Shown here: positions 1 through 7,905 of the stretch, piece by piece | How positions within the stretch are numbered: the first letter of the stretch is position 1 | How the letters are laid out: every line of letters begins with the position of its first letter | Assembly: GCA_028824415.1 (NCBI GenBank) | Contig: JAPPDX010000093.1 | Coordinates: 19,156 to 83,155, forward strand | DNA: 64,000 bases | Reading direction: 5' to 3' | Source of the DNA: a bacterium | GTDB taxonomy: Bacteria > Actinomycetota > Acidimicrobiia > Acidimicrobiales > CATQHL01 | Notes under the pieces: generated by a model | What the model was told of the DNA's origin: nothing | Seen by the model: only the letters and a program-made list of their open reading frames with translations | The model's database searches: none | Position numbers and translations under genes: made by a program

Positions 1-212
1 CGCCGGAGCCACCGCAACCGCCTCCGGAGCCGCCCGCGGAGCCCCCGGTGGGTCCCGACGGCATCGTCCTCTACACCGTGCAGGCGGGTGACACCCTGTT
101 CAGCATCGCCCAGCGCTTCGGCGTCACCCTCGACGCCGTCATCGAGGCGAACAACATCAGCAATCCCGACGTGATCTTCGAGGGTGACACGCTGACGATC
201 CCGCCCGGCTGA
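1..212 (+). CDS. LysM-domain protein, C-terminal end (5' truncated by window)
   Basis: The reading frame enters from the window edge and ends at TGA 210-212. It starts with a Pro/Glu-rich linker, followed by one LysM module (YTVQAGDTLFSIAQRFGVTL, then NNISNPDVI and a final LTIPPG). LysM modules bind N-acetylglucosamine-containing glycans such as peptidoglycan, so a cell-wall role outside the membrane is likely. The module is closely similar to the one in the next gene, so the two are probably tandem paralogues. The N-terminus and any signal peptide lie outside the window. Confidence 0.85.
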   Translation, partial: PEPPQPPPEPPAEPPVGPDGIVLYTVQAGDTLFSIAQRFGVTLDAVIEANNISNPDVIFEGDTLTIPPG

Positions 213-279
213 CACCGGGGACCGGGGTGTCGCGTTGAGGGCGCTGCCTGTCCCCCACGGGGAACCGGACCAGGTCTAT

Positions 280-307
280 TTGCCCGATGACTCCTTTTGA
301 CTAATTT
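280..307 (+). promoter_or_regulatory. Candidate promoter for the second LysM gene
   Basis: TTGCCC (280-285), a 16-base spacer and TAATTT (302-307). The -10 box ends 7 nt before GTG 315, so transcription would begin at or next to the start codon (leaderless). Confidence 0.45.
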
Positions 308-314
308 TGTGCTC

Positions 315-743
315 GTGCCACGGAACACCACTCTCGGCCGTCCCGCCCTTGCCGCACTCCTCGTCGGCTCGCTCCTGACCCTCACCGCCTGTTTCGACAC
401 GGGCGACGATACCGAGGGCCCCACGACCGACACCGGCGGCGCCGGCAGCAACACCGTTGTCACGCTGGCGCCCCCGCCACCGCCGGTGACGCCCGCGACC
501 GCTGTCGTCCAGCAGCCGCCCCAACTGCCACCCGAGCCGCCGCCGGCGACCCCCGCCACCACCCAGCCGCAGCGGGAAATCGGCGCCCAACTCGTCTACG
601 AGATTCAACCCGGCGACACCCTCTTCAGCATCGCCAGGCAATTCGGCGTCTCCCTCGACGAACTCGTGGAGATCAACAACATCGAGAACCCGGACCTCAT
701 CAACGCCGGGCAACAACTGGTCATCCCACCGCCGTCCGAGTGA
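315..743 (+). CDS. LysM-domain lipoprotein
   Basis: Predicted 142-aa lipoprotein. From GTG 315 the protein begins MPRNTTLGRPALAALL and reaches a lipobox-like LTLTAC, so the Cys would be lipid-modified on the outer face of the membrane. A Pro/Thr-rich spacer follows, then one C-terminal LysM domain (YEIQPGDTLFSIARQFGVSL ... NNIENPDLI ... LVIPPP). The ORF track opens at TTG 297. I prefer GTG 315 because a TAATTT box sits 7 nt upstream and the signal peptide is then of normal length. The likely role is anchoring to or sensing peptidoglycan; no catalytic domain is visible. Confidence 0.82.
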   Translation: MPRNTTLGRPALAALLVGSLLTLTACFDTGDDTEGPTTDTGGAGSNTVVTLAPPPPPVTPATAVVQQPPQLPPEPPPATPATTQPQREIGAQLVYEIQPGDTLFSIARQFGVSLDELVEINNIENPDLINAGQQLVIPPPSE

Positions 744-822
744 CCCGTCCCCGGCCCCCGGCACAGCCCGCCGGCCGGACATCCACCACCCCGACAGGGG
801 GTCTGCATACAATCCCGCGCCG

Positions 823-1014
823 GTGGGCAAAGCGGACGGCGTCGAGGCCGGGACGGACACCGTGGACGGGAAGACCGTCCCGACGGTCATGGCCTGCGGC
901 CTCTGCGACGTCACCTGGCGCGGCCGGCCGGGAGACAGCTGCTGGGCGTGCGGCCACTCGGCGCACACCGTGAAAGCGCCCCCGCTCCAAGTCAAGATCC
1001 CGGCGCCGGCATAG
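823..1014 (+). CDS. Small zinc-ribbon protein, hypothetical
   Basis: A 63-aa frame from GTG 823, or 41 aa from ATG 889. Its core is CGLCDVTWRGRPGDSCWACG: two CxxC knuckles about 13 residues apart, which is the ligand spacing of a small zinc ribbon. TACAAT lies 9 nt before GTG 823. I do not recognise a named family. The protein could bind a nucleic acid or protein partner, but nothing in the sequence shows which. It is supported by the paired CxxC motifs rather than by length. Confidence 0.55.
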   Translation: MGKADGVEAGTDTVDGKTVPTVMACGLCDVTWRGRPGDSCWACGHSAHTVKAPPLQVKIPAPA

Positions 1015-1075
1015 CCGGATCGGGTACCGCTCACCCCCCGGGCCTGTGGCCTGTTCGGAAACCTGATCCATCGAC

Positions 1076-1588
1076 GTGAGCAGCGTCTACGTCCGTTACC
1101 TCCTTCCGGCGCTCGTCGTCGCCGGTTGCGCGGCCCTGGCTCTCCTCGGCCGGCGCCGGAGTGCGCACAACCGGGCGGTCGCCGAGCACTCCCATCGCAT
1201 CGTGGATGCCACGCTCCCGCCCGCGCCCACCGACCCCGCGGCCGAGCATGCCTGGTCACTCCTGCATGGAAGCGCTCTCGATGACTGGATGACCGCCCAC
1301 GAGGAAGTCCTCGACCGGGCCAGCGCGGATGACTTCAGCGACGCGCACACCGCCTTGGACCTGTCCGACGAGGCGACCTCGGAACGTCTCGACACCGTCG
1401 TGGCCGCCCATCCCAACCCGCAGCGGCGCGCGGAGCTGAGCGCCCTGCGAGCCGCCGCCCGGTCCACGCTGGTCGCCCTCACACAGGGCGACTTCGAGCG
1501 GGCGCGGCACCACCACCTCGTCTACTGCGACTACAGGGACCTCTGGCGGGGGTCCACCGCGACCGAGGAGCCCGCCGACCGCTCCTGA
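1076..1588 (+). CDS. Membrane-anchored hypothetical protein
   Basis: A 170-aa protein from GTG 1076. One N-terminal transmembrane helix (about residues 8-25, YLLPALVVAGCAALALLG) is followed by RRRR-type positive charge, which predicts a cytoplasmic C-terminal domain. That domain (about residues 40-165) is mainly helical, rich in Ala, Asp and His, and has no motif I recognise. The gene ends 16 bp from the convergent SGNH hydrolase. Function unknown. Confidence 0.65.
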   Translation: MSSVYVRYLLPALVVAGCAALALLGRRRSAHNRAVAEHSHRIVDATLPPAPTDPAAEHAWSLLHGSALDDWMTAHEEVLDRASADDFSDAHTALDLSDEATSERLDTVVAAHPNPQRRAELSALRAAARSTLVALTQGDFERARHHHLVYCDYRDLWRGSTATEEPADRS

Positions 1589-1604
1589 GGCGCGCCCCGG
1601 TGCC

Positions 1605-2942
1605 TCAGCCCTGCGACGCGGAAAGTGCGGACGCCACTCTCTCCGCTATTGCGGCCATGCCATCGCCGGTGGGATGCACGCAGTCGAGTGGGCTTATCCA
1701 CGATCCCGGCGGATCCTCTGTGGAGCAGTAGGCCCGCACCTGCACACCGAGGAAGGTCTCGATGGGCTTCCGGAGCCAGCCGGGTCCGAGGGCGTCGCCG
1801 GCCTCATGACCCTCGAACAGCGGAGCCACGTCGGCCAGCCGCACGCGCGAGGCGTGGCGGGTCGCCGCTCGGGCAAGGGTGTCGTTCAGGGCGTCGTGCA
1901 CGATGTCGGTGAGTTCGACGAAACACTGGCCGCGGCAACCCCGAAGCCCTCGAGGATTCGCCGCCGTGGGGTTGTAGTAGTTCGTGAGCACGATTCGCGC
2001 GTCGGTTCGATCCACGAGTTCGTCGAGCAGGTACCCCAGTCTCCCCGCCACCGCCTCGAGGCGCTGATCTAGTTCGGCCCGATCCAGCTCACCCCCGGCG
2101 AGTATCGAGAGATCCGCGACACCCACGTCGTTCGCCCCGACCGTGAGGGTGACGTAGCCGGGATTGAGGTGGATCGCCCAGTCCAGTTGGCTCCAGCCGG
2201 GCTCGCCGAGACCCTCGGGTGCGCCCGGCGGTGGCCATGTCGGCGACTCCCAGACGCCGCTCGTGAAAGCGCCGGCACAGGCGGCCAGGACGACCCTCGC
2301 CTCGCCTCGGGGCACGTCGCCCGCGGCGACGAGGCGATCCATGACACGGGCCGGGTAGGCGCTGCCGGGCGCCCGCCAGCAGGGGTCTCCCAGCAGGGCG
2401 TCGGTCAGGTCGAGGCCGAATCCCGCCGCCACCGAGTCGCCCAAGCCCACGAGGGTGTGCTGGCGATGCGGGTGCCGGGACACGAATGTGACAGTGGCGG
2501 TCGTCGTTGTGCCCTTGTCGTCGGTCGCCGTCACCTCAGCCCTCCAGGTCCCCGCCACAGGAGGTGTCCAGGAGAAACCGGGGTTGGCGCCGCCGGCGGC
2601 CGCGAAGCCCGGCGGCTGGCGGAGCCAGGCGATTCCCGTCACGCTGCCGTCGGGATCGGACACCGAGAGGCGCGCATCGAGCCGCTGACCGACCGGCCAC
2701 ACGAAGCTGTCCACGGCGATCACCGGTGCCTGATTCGAGGGCCGGGTGGTTGTCGTGGTCACCGCTGCGGGATCGTCGGAGAACCCCTCCGAACCGGTGC
2801 CGTCGCTTCCTGGACAGCCGGTCGCCGCCAGCGAGACCGCGCCGAGTGACACGACCACGAGAGGCAGCAGACGGCCGCGCCCTCGGAGGATCCGGCGGCC
2901 GTTTGTATTCCTGCCGGCCTGCGCTAGCCTGATTGTCGACAA
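1605..2942 (-). CDS. Secreted SGNH/GDSL-family hydrolase (lipoprotein)
   Basis: Extracellular esterase/lipase-like hydrolase of about 445 aa. A signal peptide ends in a lipobox-like LAATGC. A Thr-rich linker is followed by an Ig/PKD-like domain (NQAPVIAVDSF ... FSWTPPVAGTW), then the SGNH domain: block I GLGDSVAAG with the nucleophile Ser, block III TVGANDVG, and block V DCVHPTGDG with the Asp/His pair. No ATG or GTG gives a complete signal peptide, so TTG 2942 is the best start (M-STIRLAQAGRN). The ORF track extends further into the divergent peroxiredoxin, which is not credible. Substrate unknown; a cell-envelope ester or polysaccharide acetyl group is plausible. Confidence 0.82.
   Translation of the reverse strand: MSTIRLAQAGRNTNGRRILRGRGRLLPLVVVSLGAVSLAATGCPGSDGTGSEGFSDDPAAVTTTTTRPSNQAPVIAVDSFVWPVGQRLDARLSVSDPDGSVTGIAWLRQPPGFAAAGGANPGFSWTPPVAGTWRAEVTATDDKGTTTTATVTFVSRHPHRQHTLVGLGDSVAAGFGLDLTDALLGDPCWRAPGSAYPARVMDRLVAAGDVPRGEARVVLAACAGAFTSGVWESPTWPPPGAPEGLGEPGWSQLDWAIHLNPGYVTLTVGANDVGVADLSILAGGELDRAELDQRLEAVAGRLGYLLDELVDRTDARIVLTNYYNPTAANPRGLRGCRGQCFVELTDIVHDALNDTLARAATRHASRVRLADVAPLFEGHEAGDALGPGWLRKPIETFLGVQVRAYCSTEDPPGSWISPLDCVHPTGDGMAAIAERVASALSASQG
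2903..2930 (+). promoter_or_regulatory. Candidate promoter for the peroxiredoxin gene
   Basis: TTGTAT (2903-2908), 16-base spacer, TAGCCT (2925-2930). This gives a leader of about 60 nt before ATG 2998. The promoter overlaps the 5' end of the divergent SGNH gene. Confidence 0.45.
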
Positions 2943-2997
2943 AATCGGTCTGGAATTACCGGTCACGCGACCACCGACCAAGGGAGGACACAGCAGC

Positions 2998-3633
2998 ATG
3001 ACTGTGCAACTGGGGGACGTCGCCCCCGACTTTACGGCAGACACCACCGAGGGCACCATCAGCTTCCACGACTGGAAGGAAGGCAGCTGGGCGGTGCTGT
3101 TCTCGCACCCCAAGGACTTCACGCCCGTCTGCACCACCGAGTTGGGCTACACGGCCAAGCTCCAAAGCGAGTTCGCGGCGCGCAACGTGAAGGTCATCGG
3201 ACTCTCGTGTGACTCGGTGGAGGATCACCGGGTGTGGTCGCAGGACATCCTCGACACCCAGGGCGTCTCACCCAACTTCCCGATGATCGGCGACCCCGAC
3301 GCATCGGTCGCCAACCTCTACGGCATGATCCACCCCAACGCCAGCGACACCATGACGGTCCGCTCGGTGTTCGTGATCGGCCCTGACAACCTCGTCAAGC
3401 TGATGATCACCTATCCGGCCAGCACCGGTCGCAACTTCGACGAGGTGCTGCGCGTCATCGACTCGCTGCAACTCACGGCCCACCACAAGGTGGCGACGCC
3501 GGTGAACTGGCAGCACGGCGAGGACGTGATCATCGTGCCGGCGCTCAGCAACGAGGAGGCCGCCGAGCGGTTCCCCGGCGGCTGGGACGAGCAGAAGCCC
3601 TACCTGCGGGTGGTTGCCCAGCCCAGCGGCTGA
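2998..3633 (+). CDS. 1-Cys peroxiredoxin (Prx6 class)
   Basis: A 211-aa thiol peroxidase that reduces H2O2, alkyl hydroperoxides or peroxynitrite in the cytoplasm. The peroxidatic Cys is in HPKDFTPVCTTE (about residue 46), the Prx6-class form of the PxxxT/SxxC signature. The long C-terminal arm (VNWQHGEDVIIVPALSNEEA, GGWDEQKPYLR) is also typical of this class, and no resolving Cys of the 2-Cys type is seen. ATG 2998 has AGGGAGG upstream; the ORF track start at 2746 is only an open upstream frame. A strong hairpin follows the stop. Confidence 0.95.
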   Translation: MTVQLGDVAPDFTADTTEGTISFHDWKEGSWAVLFSHPKDFTPVCTTELGYTAKLQSEFAARNVKVIGLSCDSVEDHRVWSQDILDTQGVSPNFPMIGDPDASVANLYGMIHPNASDTMTVRSVFVIGPDNLVKLMITYPASTGRNFDEVLRVIDSLQLTAHHKVATPVNWQHGEDVIIVPALSNEEAAERFPGGWDEQKPYLRVVAQPSG

Positions 3634-3655
3634 GACCGCCACGTCTCGCTCCAAC

Positions 3656-3690
3656 CGCGGCGCCCCCGGGTCGATCCCGGGGGCGCCGCG
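3656..3690 (+). terminator. Perfect 15-bp hairpin after the peroxiredoxin gene
   Basis: CGCGGCGCCCCCGGG / TCGAT / CCCGGGGGCGCCGCG: 15 uninterrupted base pairs around a 5-nt loop, 22 nt after the stop. No T-run follows, as is usual for actinobacterial terminator-like hairpins. Confidence 0.75.
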
Positions 3691-3864
3691 CGTCCGGGCC
3701 CAGGGAGTGGCCCGTGAGTTCCGCACTGACCGCAGAACTAAGCAGAACATACCGATATATCATTCTTCACGGCCCGGGTAATTTCTTCGTAAGAGCAGCG
3801 TGGGGTCCGCGACCCCGCCGGTAGGCTCGCCCACGTTCGAGCGTCCAGACGTGGAGGGCCAACG
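3691..3864 (+). promoter_or_regulatory. Upstream region of the ABC exporter operon
   Basis: This gap holds an unusually AT-rich patch (around CATACCGATATATCATTC, 3746-3764), a short perfect hairpin GGGGTC-CGC-GACCCC (3802-3816) and a TAGGCT box about 38 nt before the GTG start. I cannot assign a single promoter with confidence. Confidence 0.3.
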
Positions 3865-4623
3865 GTGGCAGGAAACGGGCAAGACCCGGTGGTGGACACC
3901 GCAGCGGCGGCGCGTGCCGTCGGGGCGGTGAAGATCTACGGCAGCGGCGAGACCGAGGTCCGGGCCCTCGACGGCGTGGACGTGGCCTTCGACACCGGGA
4001 GGCTGACCACCATCATGGGCCCGTCCGGGTCGGGCAAGTCGACGCTCATGCACTGCATGGCCGGCCTCGACGCCGTCACCGACGGGCGGATCTTCATCGG
4101 TGACACCGAGCTCGGCACCCTCAGCGAGAGGGAACTGACGCTCCTGCGGCGCCGGCAGGTCGGCTTCATCTTCCAGGCGTACAACCTGCTGCCGACCCTG
4201 ACCGCGCTAGAGAACATGACGCTGCCTATCGCCCTGGCCGGGGAGGATCCCGACAACGCCTGGCTCACCGAGGTGGTGGATGCGGTCGGCCTGGCCGACC
4301 GTCTCACGCACCGGCCCAACGAACTGTCTGGTGGGCAGCAGCAGCGGGTGGCCGTGGCGCGGGCGCTGGTGAGCCGCCCCCGCATCATCTTCGCCGATGA
4401 GCCGACGGGGAACCTGGACTCCCGCACCGGGGCCGAGGTCCTCGAGTTCCTGCAGCGAGCCTCCGAGCAGTTGGGCCAGACCATCGTGATGGTGACCCAC
4501 GACGCCGGGGCCGCCAGCTACAGCGACAGGATCGTGTTCCTCAACGACGGCCGGGTCGTCGACGAGATGAGTGAGCCGACCGTGGACGGCGTGCTCGACA
4601 AGGTGAGGACCCTCGGTGCCTGA
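3865..4623 (+). CDS. ABC transporter ATP-binding protein, MacB/LolD family
   Basis: Cytoplasmic ATPase subunit (252 aa) that powers the FtsX-type permease encoded 61 bp downstream. Visible motifs in order: Walker A GPSGSGKST (about 52-60), Q-loop FQAYNLLP, ABC signature LSGGQQQR, Walker B IIFADEPTGNLD, and the H-loop VMVTHD. The family extrudes lipoproteins, peptides or drugs, or acts mechanically on envelope proteins; the substrate cannot be told here. The start is GTG 3865 with GGAGG about 8 nt upstream. Confidence 0.95.
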   Translation: MAGNGQDPVVDTAAAARAVGAVKIYGSGETEVRALDGVDVAFDTGRLTTIMGPSGSGKSTLMHCMAGLDAVTDGRIFIGDTELGTLSERELTLLRRRQVGFIFQAYNLLPTLTALENMTLPIALAGEDPDNAWLTEVVDAVGLADRLTHRPNELSGGQQQRVAVARALVSRPRIIFADEPTGNLDSRTGAEVLEFLQRASEQLGQTIVMVTHDAGAASYSDRIVFLNDGRVVDEMSEPTVDGVLDKVRTLGA

Positions 4624-4684
4624 GGCTCCGGGCAGGGGTCGCCGGGGCAACGACGCGCCACGCTCGAGAGGCTGAAGCGCCGCC

Positions 4685-7393
4685 ATGTTCCTACTCCGGC
4701 TCACCCTCAAGAACATCGCCAACAGGAAGTTCCTCTTCCTGGGCACGGCGTTGAGCGTCGTGCTGGGTGTCTCCTTCGTCGTGGGTGTCTTCATCGTCAC
4801 CGACAGCCTGCGCGCCACCTTCGACGACATCGCCGACGACATCGCCGGATCGATCGACCTCAGGGTTCGCAGCGAGCTCGAATTCGGCGATCGACTGAAC
4901 GCGCCCGAGGTGGACCCCGCCCTGGCGGACGAGATCGCCGGGGTCGATGGGGTCGCGGCGGTCACGGGCGGTGTCGCCGCCTGGAACGTGGTCATCATCG
5001 ACCCCGACGGCGAGCCGCTGCAATCTGTCGGTCCACCCCAGTTCGGGGTGAGTTGGTCCGACGAGGAGAACCTGACCGAACTGTTCCTGGCCGAGGGCCG
5101 GCCGCCGGCCGGGCCGGACGAGTTCGCCACCAACTCCGGAACCGCCGAGTTCGCGGATCTCACCATCGGCGAGACGTACCGGGTCAGCCTGCCCGACGGC
5201 ACGCGCGCCTTCGAGCTGGTGGGCCTGGTGAACTGGGCCGACCCGGACGAGGACCAGTCCCAGGGTGTGCAGTTCTCGGTCTTCGACCTGGCCACCGCCA
5301 CCGAACTGCTGAACGGCGGAGGGGGCTGGGACGAGATCCTCGTGGACGTCGACCGGGAGGCCGACATCGCCACCGTCGCCGCCTCTCTCCGCCAGGCTCT
5401 GCCGGCGGGACTCGAGGTGCTGACCGTCGAGGAGGTCGCCGAGGAGCAGAGCGCCGAATTCGGCACGTTCATCACGATCTTCCAGAACATCCTGCTGGCG
5501 TTCGCGGTCATCACGCTCGTCGTGTCGGCGTTCCTGGTGAACAACGTGTTCTCGATCGTCATCGGCCAGCGCATCCGGGAGTTGGGCCTGCTGCGGGTGG
5601 TCGGCGCCACAGGAGTCCAGATCCGGCGCTCGGTGCTCGGCGAGGCGGCGGTGGTGGGTCTGATCGCCACGGGACTCGGCCTGGCCGGGGGCATCGGCAT
5701 CTCCGCAGCGCTGAAGGCCATCTTCGGCGCCCTCGGCGGCGAATTGCCCATCGATCCGCTGCTACTGACGGGGCGCACCGTGGGCGTGGCGTTCGCCGTC
5801 GGCGTGGGCATCACCGTGCTGGCCGCGCTCTCGCCGGCGCTGAAGGCCCGGCGGATCACACCCGTGGAGGCCCTGCGGGAGGACGCCCGGCTCTCGAGCG
5901 CGGTCGTCGCCCGGCGTCCCGTGGTGGGCGGCCTGGCCCTGATCGCAGGGCTGGTGCTGCTGGCACTGGGCCTCGCCGCCCCCGACTGGCCGGCGCTCAT
6001 CCCGCTGGCGCTGCTGGCCGCCATCCTTGCCAACTGGGGGGGCAAGCGGATCGTCTGGTGGGCCGGCAGGCTGGCGGTGGCCGCCGTGGGACTGGCGCTG
6101 CTCCTCACCACCGTGTTCGCGGATCTCGACACGACGCACCTGCTGGTGGCCCTCTGCATGGGCGTGCTGACGGTGTTCGTGGGCATCAACATGACCAGCC
6201 CCCTGTTCGCGCGACCGATGGCCCGGGCGCTCGGCGCCCCGCTGGCCCGGATGGACGGCATGCCCGGGCACCTGGCGCGCCAGAACGCGGCCCGCAGCCC
6301 GCGCCGCACGTCCTCCACGGCCGCGGCCCTCATGATCGGGCTGGCACTCGTCGTGACCGTGAGCGTGGTGGCCGACTCGTTGAAGACCAGCCTCACCAAG
6401 GTGCTCGACGAGCAGGCGAACGCCGACTGGTTCGTCTGCATCGGCGACTGCACCGACCAGTTCAGCGGCTTCAGCCCCCGCCTCGGCGAGGACCTCGAAG
6501 CGCTGCCGGAAGTAGGCTCGGTGGCGACGTACCGCTGGCTGAGCGCCGCCTTCCGCACCCCCGACGGCACGGTGCACGGGTTGATGTCGGTGAACACCAC
6601 CGAACTCGATGCGCACGTGGACGTGAACCCGGTCGCCGGCGAGGTGAACGACCCGTCCTTCGGCGAGATTCTCGCCCACGTGGATCAGGCGGAGGAGTAC
6701 GGGCTTACCGTCGGCGACGACCTCGCGGTCGAGATCCTCGGCGGTGAGCAGGTCACCTGGAGCGTGGCCGGCATCTACTCCGACAACGCCATCGTCGGTT
6801 CGTGGGTCGTGTCGCCGGACACCTGGCACCGCTACTTCGACACCAACGTGGACCAGTTCGTGTCGGTCCTGAACGCCGACGGCGTGAGCGAGGAGGCGGC
6901 CCGGGCGGCCATCTCGGCCTCGGCCGGCGAGTACCCGCAGGTGAACGTGCGCTCGCGCGCTGAATTCCGCGACGCCGCCGCCGACAACATCGATCAGGCA
7001 TTGATCGTGGTGAACGTGTTCCTGGGGCTCTCGCTGGTGATCGCCGTGCTCGGCATCGTGGCGACGCTGGCGCTGTCAGTGGTGGAGCGCACCCGGGAAC
7101 TGGGGTTGCTGCGAGCCGTCGGAATGACGCGGGGCCAGATGCGCCGCATGGTCTGCTGGGAGGGTCTCGTCGTGGCCGTCTTCGGCGGGATCCTGGGGGT
7201 CGTTCTCGGAATCGCCTTCGGTGTGCTGGCGGCTGACATCATCCCGGACTCGGTCGTGAGCACGCTGTCCATACCCGGCGGCCAGATCATTGGCTACCTC
7301 GTCATCGCGGCGCTTGCAGGGCTGGCCAGCGGGATCCTTCCCGCAATCTGGGCAGGCCGCCTGAAGGTTCTGGAGGCCATCGGCTACGAGTAG
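4685..7393 (+). CDS. FtsX/MacB-type ABC transporter permease with two FtsX domains
   Basis: Membrane partner of the preceding ATPase (902 aa). An N-terminal helix (FLFLGTALSVVLGVSFVVGV) leads into an extracellular MacB-like core domain (about residues 45-255) and a first three-helix FtsX domain (about 265-400). Then come several hydrophobic segments (about 410-510), a second extracellular domain (about 550-770) and a second FtsX domain (about 785-895, with VVERTRELGLLRAVGMTRGQ). This duplicated architecture is common in actinobacteria. Antisense and other-frame ORFs over this gene, including a 797-aa minus frame, are composition shadows. Confidence 0.93.
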   Translation: MFLLRLTLKNIANRKFLFLGTALSVVLGVSFVVGVFIVTDSLRATFDDIADDIAGSIDLRVRSELEFGDRLNAPEVDPALADEIAGVDGVAAVTGGVAAWNVVIIDPDGEPLQSVGPPQFGVSWSDEENLTELFLAEGRPPAGPDEFATNSGTAEFADLTIGETYRVSLPDGTRAFELVGLVNWADPDEDQSQGVQFSVFDLATATELLNGGGGWDEILVDVDREADIATVAASLRQALPAGLEVLTVEEVAEEQSAEFGTFITIFQNILLAFAVITLVVSAFLVNNVFSIVIGQRIRELGLLRVVGATGVQIRRSVLGEAAVVGLIATGLGLAGGIGISAALKAIFGALGGELPIDPLLLTGRTVGVAFAVGVGITVLAALSPALKARRITPVEALREDARLSSAVVARRPVVGGLALIAGLVLLALGLAAPDWPALIPLALLAAILANWGGKRIVWWAGRLAVAAVGLALLLTTVFADLDTTHLLVALCMGVLTVFVGINMTSPLFARPMARALGAPLARMDGMPGHLARQNAARSPRRTSSTAAALMIGLALVVTVSVVADSLKTSLTKVLDEQANADWFVCIGDCTDQFSGFSPRLGEDLEALPEVGSVATYRWLSAAFRTPDGTVHGLMSVNTTELDAHVDVNPVAGEVNDPSFGEILAHVDQAEEYGLTVGDDLAVEILGGEQVTWSVAGIYSDNAIVGSWVVSPDTWHRYFDTNVDQFVSVLNADGVSEEAARAAISASAGEYPQVNVRSRAEFRDAAADNIDQALIVVNVFLGLSLVIAVLGIVATLALSVVERTRELGLLRAVGMTRGQMRRMVCWEGLVVAVFGGILGVVLGIAFGVLAADIIPDSVVSTLSIPGGQIIGYLVIAALAGLASGILPAIWAGRLKVLEAIGYE

Positions 7394-7418
7394 CCGGCCG
7401 GAGCGCGCCGGCAGGCCC

Positions 7419-7424
7419 CATACT
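7419..7424 (+). promoter_or_regulatory. Candidate -10 box, leaderless start of the Rieske-like gene
   Basis: CATACT ends 7 nt before ATG 7432; no Shine-Dalgarno sequence is visible. Confidence 0.35.
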
Positions 7425-7431
7425 TGTCGTT

Positions 7432-7905
7432 ATGCCGGTTGCACCGAGACTGTCGCTGAACCCCAAGCGCGCCGTGCTCGTGGGTCTCGTGGGCGTCGGC
7501 GCGGGGGTCGCCCTGGTATGGGGGATGAGCCGCCTGGCCAACACCGGCGACGTGACGGTCCGGCTCGGCGACGACACCTTCGAGGCGGGCGAGGCGGCCG
7601 AGATGAGCCGGGTCATCGCCACCGACGGGCCGATCCTGTACGCGGACGCCGCCGGCGGGCGGCGCGACATCTGGTTGCAGCACCTCGGGGCCGACCCGGC
7701 GGGCGGCTGGTACGCCTTCGACGCCCACCGCCCGGGCGCGGGCCGGGAGTGCACCCTCGAATGGCAGCCCGCCGCCGCCGTGTTCGCCGACCCCTGCGAC
7801 GGCACAGTCGTCGAGGCGCACGGCGAGGGCCTGCCGGGCTACGAGGTCCGCATCGAGGACGGCGCGTTGATCGTCGACCTCAACGCCGTCGGCGAGGGCG
7901 GCTAG
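7432..7905 (+). CDS. Membrane-anchored protein with a degenerate Rieske-like domain
   Basis: A 157-aa protein with one N-terminal transmembrane helix (about residues 14-31) and an extracytoplasmic C-terminal domain. The tail resembles the cluster-binding half of Rieske [2Fe-2S] proteins: Cys-x5 Trp, then VFADPCDGTVVEAHGEGLPG and a terminal IEDGALIVDL strand. However, the two His ligands expected after the Cys residues (CxH and CxxH) are missing, so it probably does not hold a cluster. Family assignment is by pattern only. The stop codon shares two bases with the stop of the convergent pcrA gene. Confidence 0.7.
   Translation: MPVAPRLSLNPKRAVLVGLVGVGAGVALVWGMSRLANTGDVTVRLGDDTFEAGEAAEMSRVIATDGPILYADAAGGRRDIWLQHLGADPAGGWYAFDAHRPGAGRECTLEWQPAAAVFADPCDGTVVEAHGEGLPGYEVRIEDGALIVDLNAVGEGG

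Noticed and set aside
4207-6600. 797-aa minus-strand ORF inside the FtsX-type permease
   Set aside because: Ser/Thr/Arg-rich antisense shadow of a clear permease gene.
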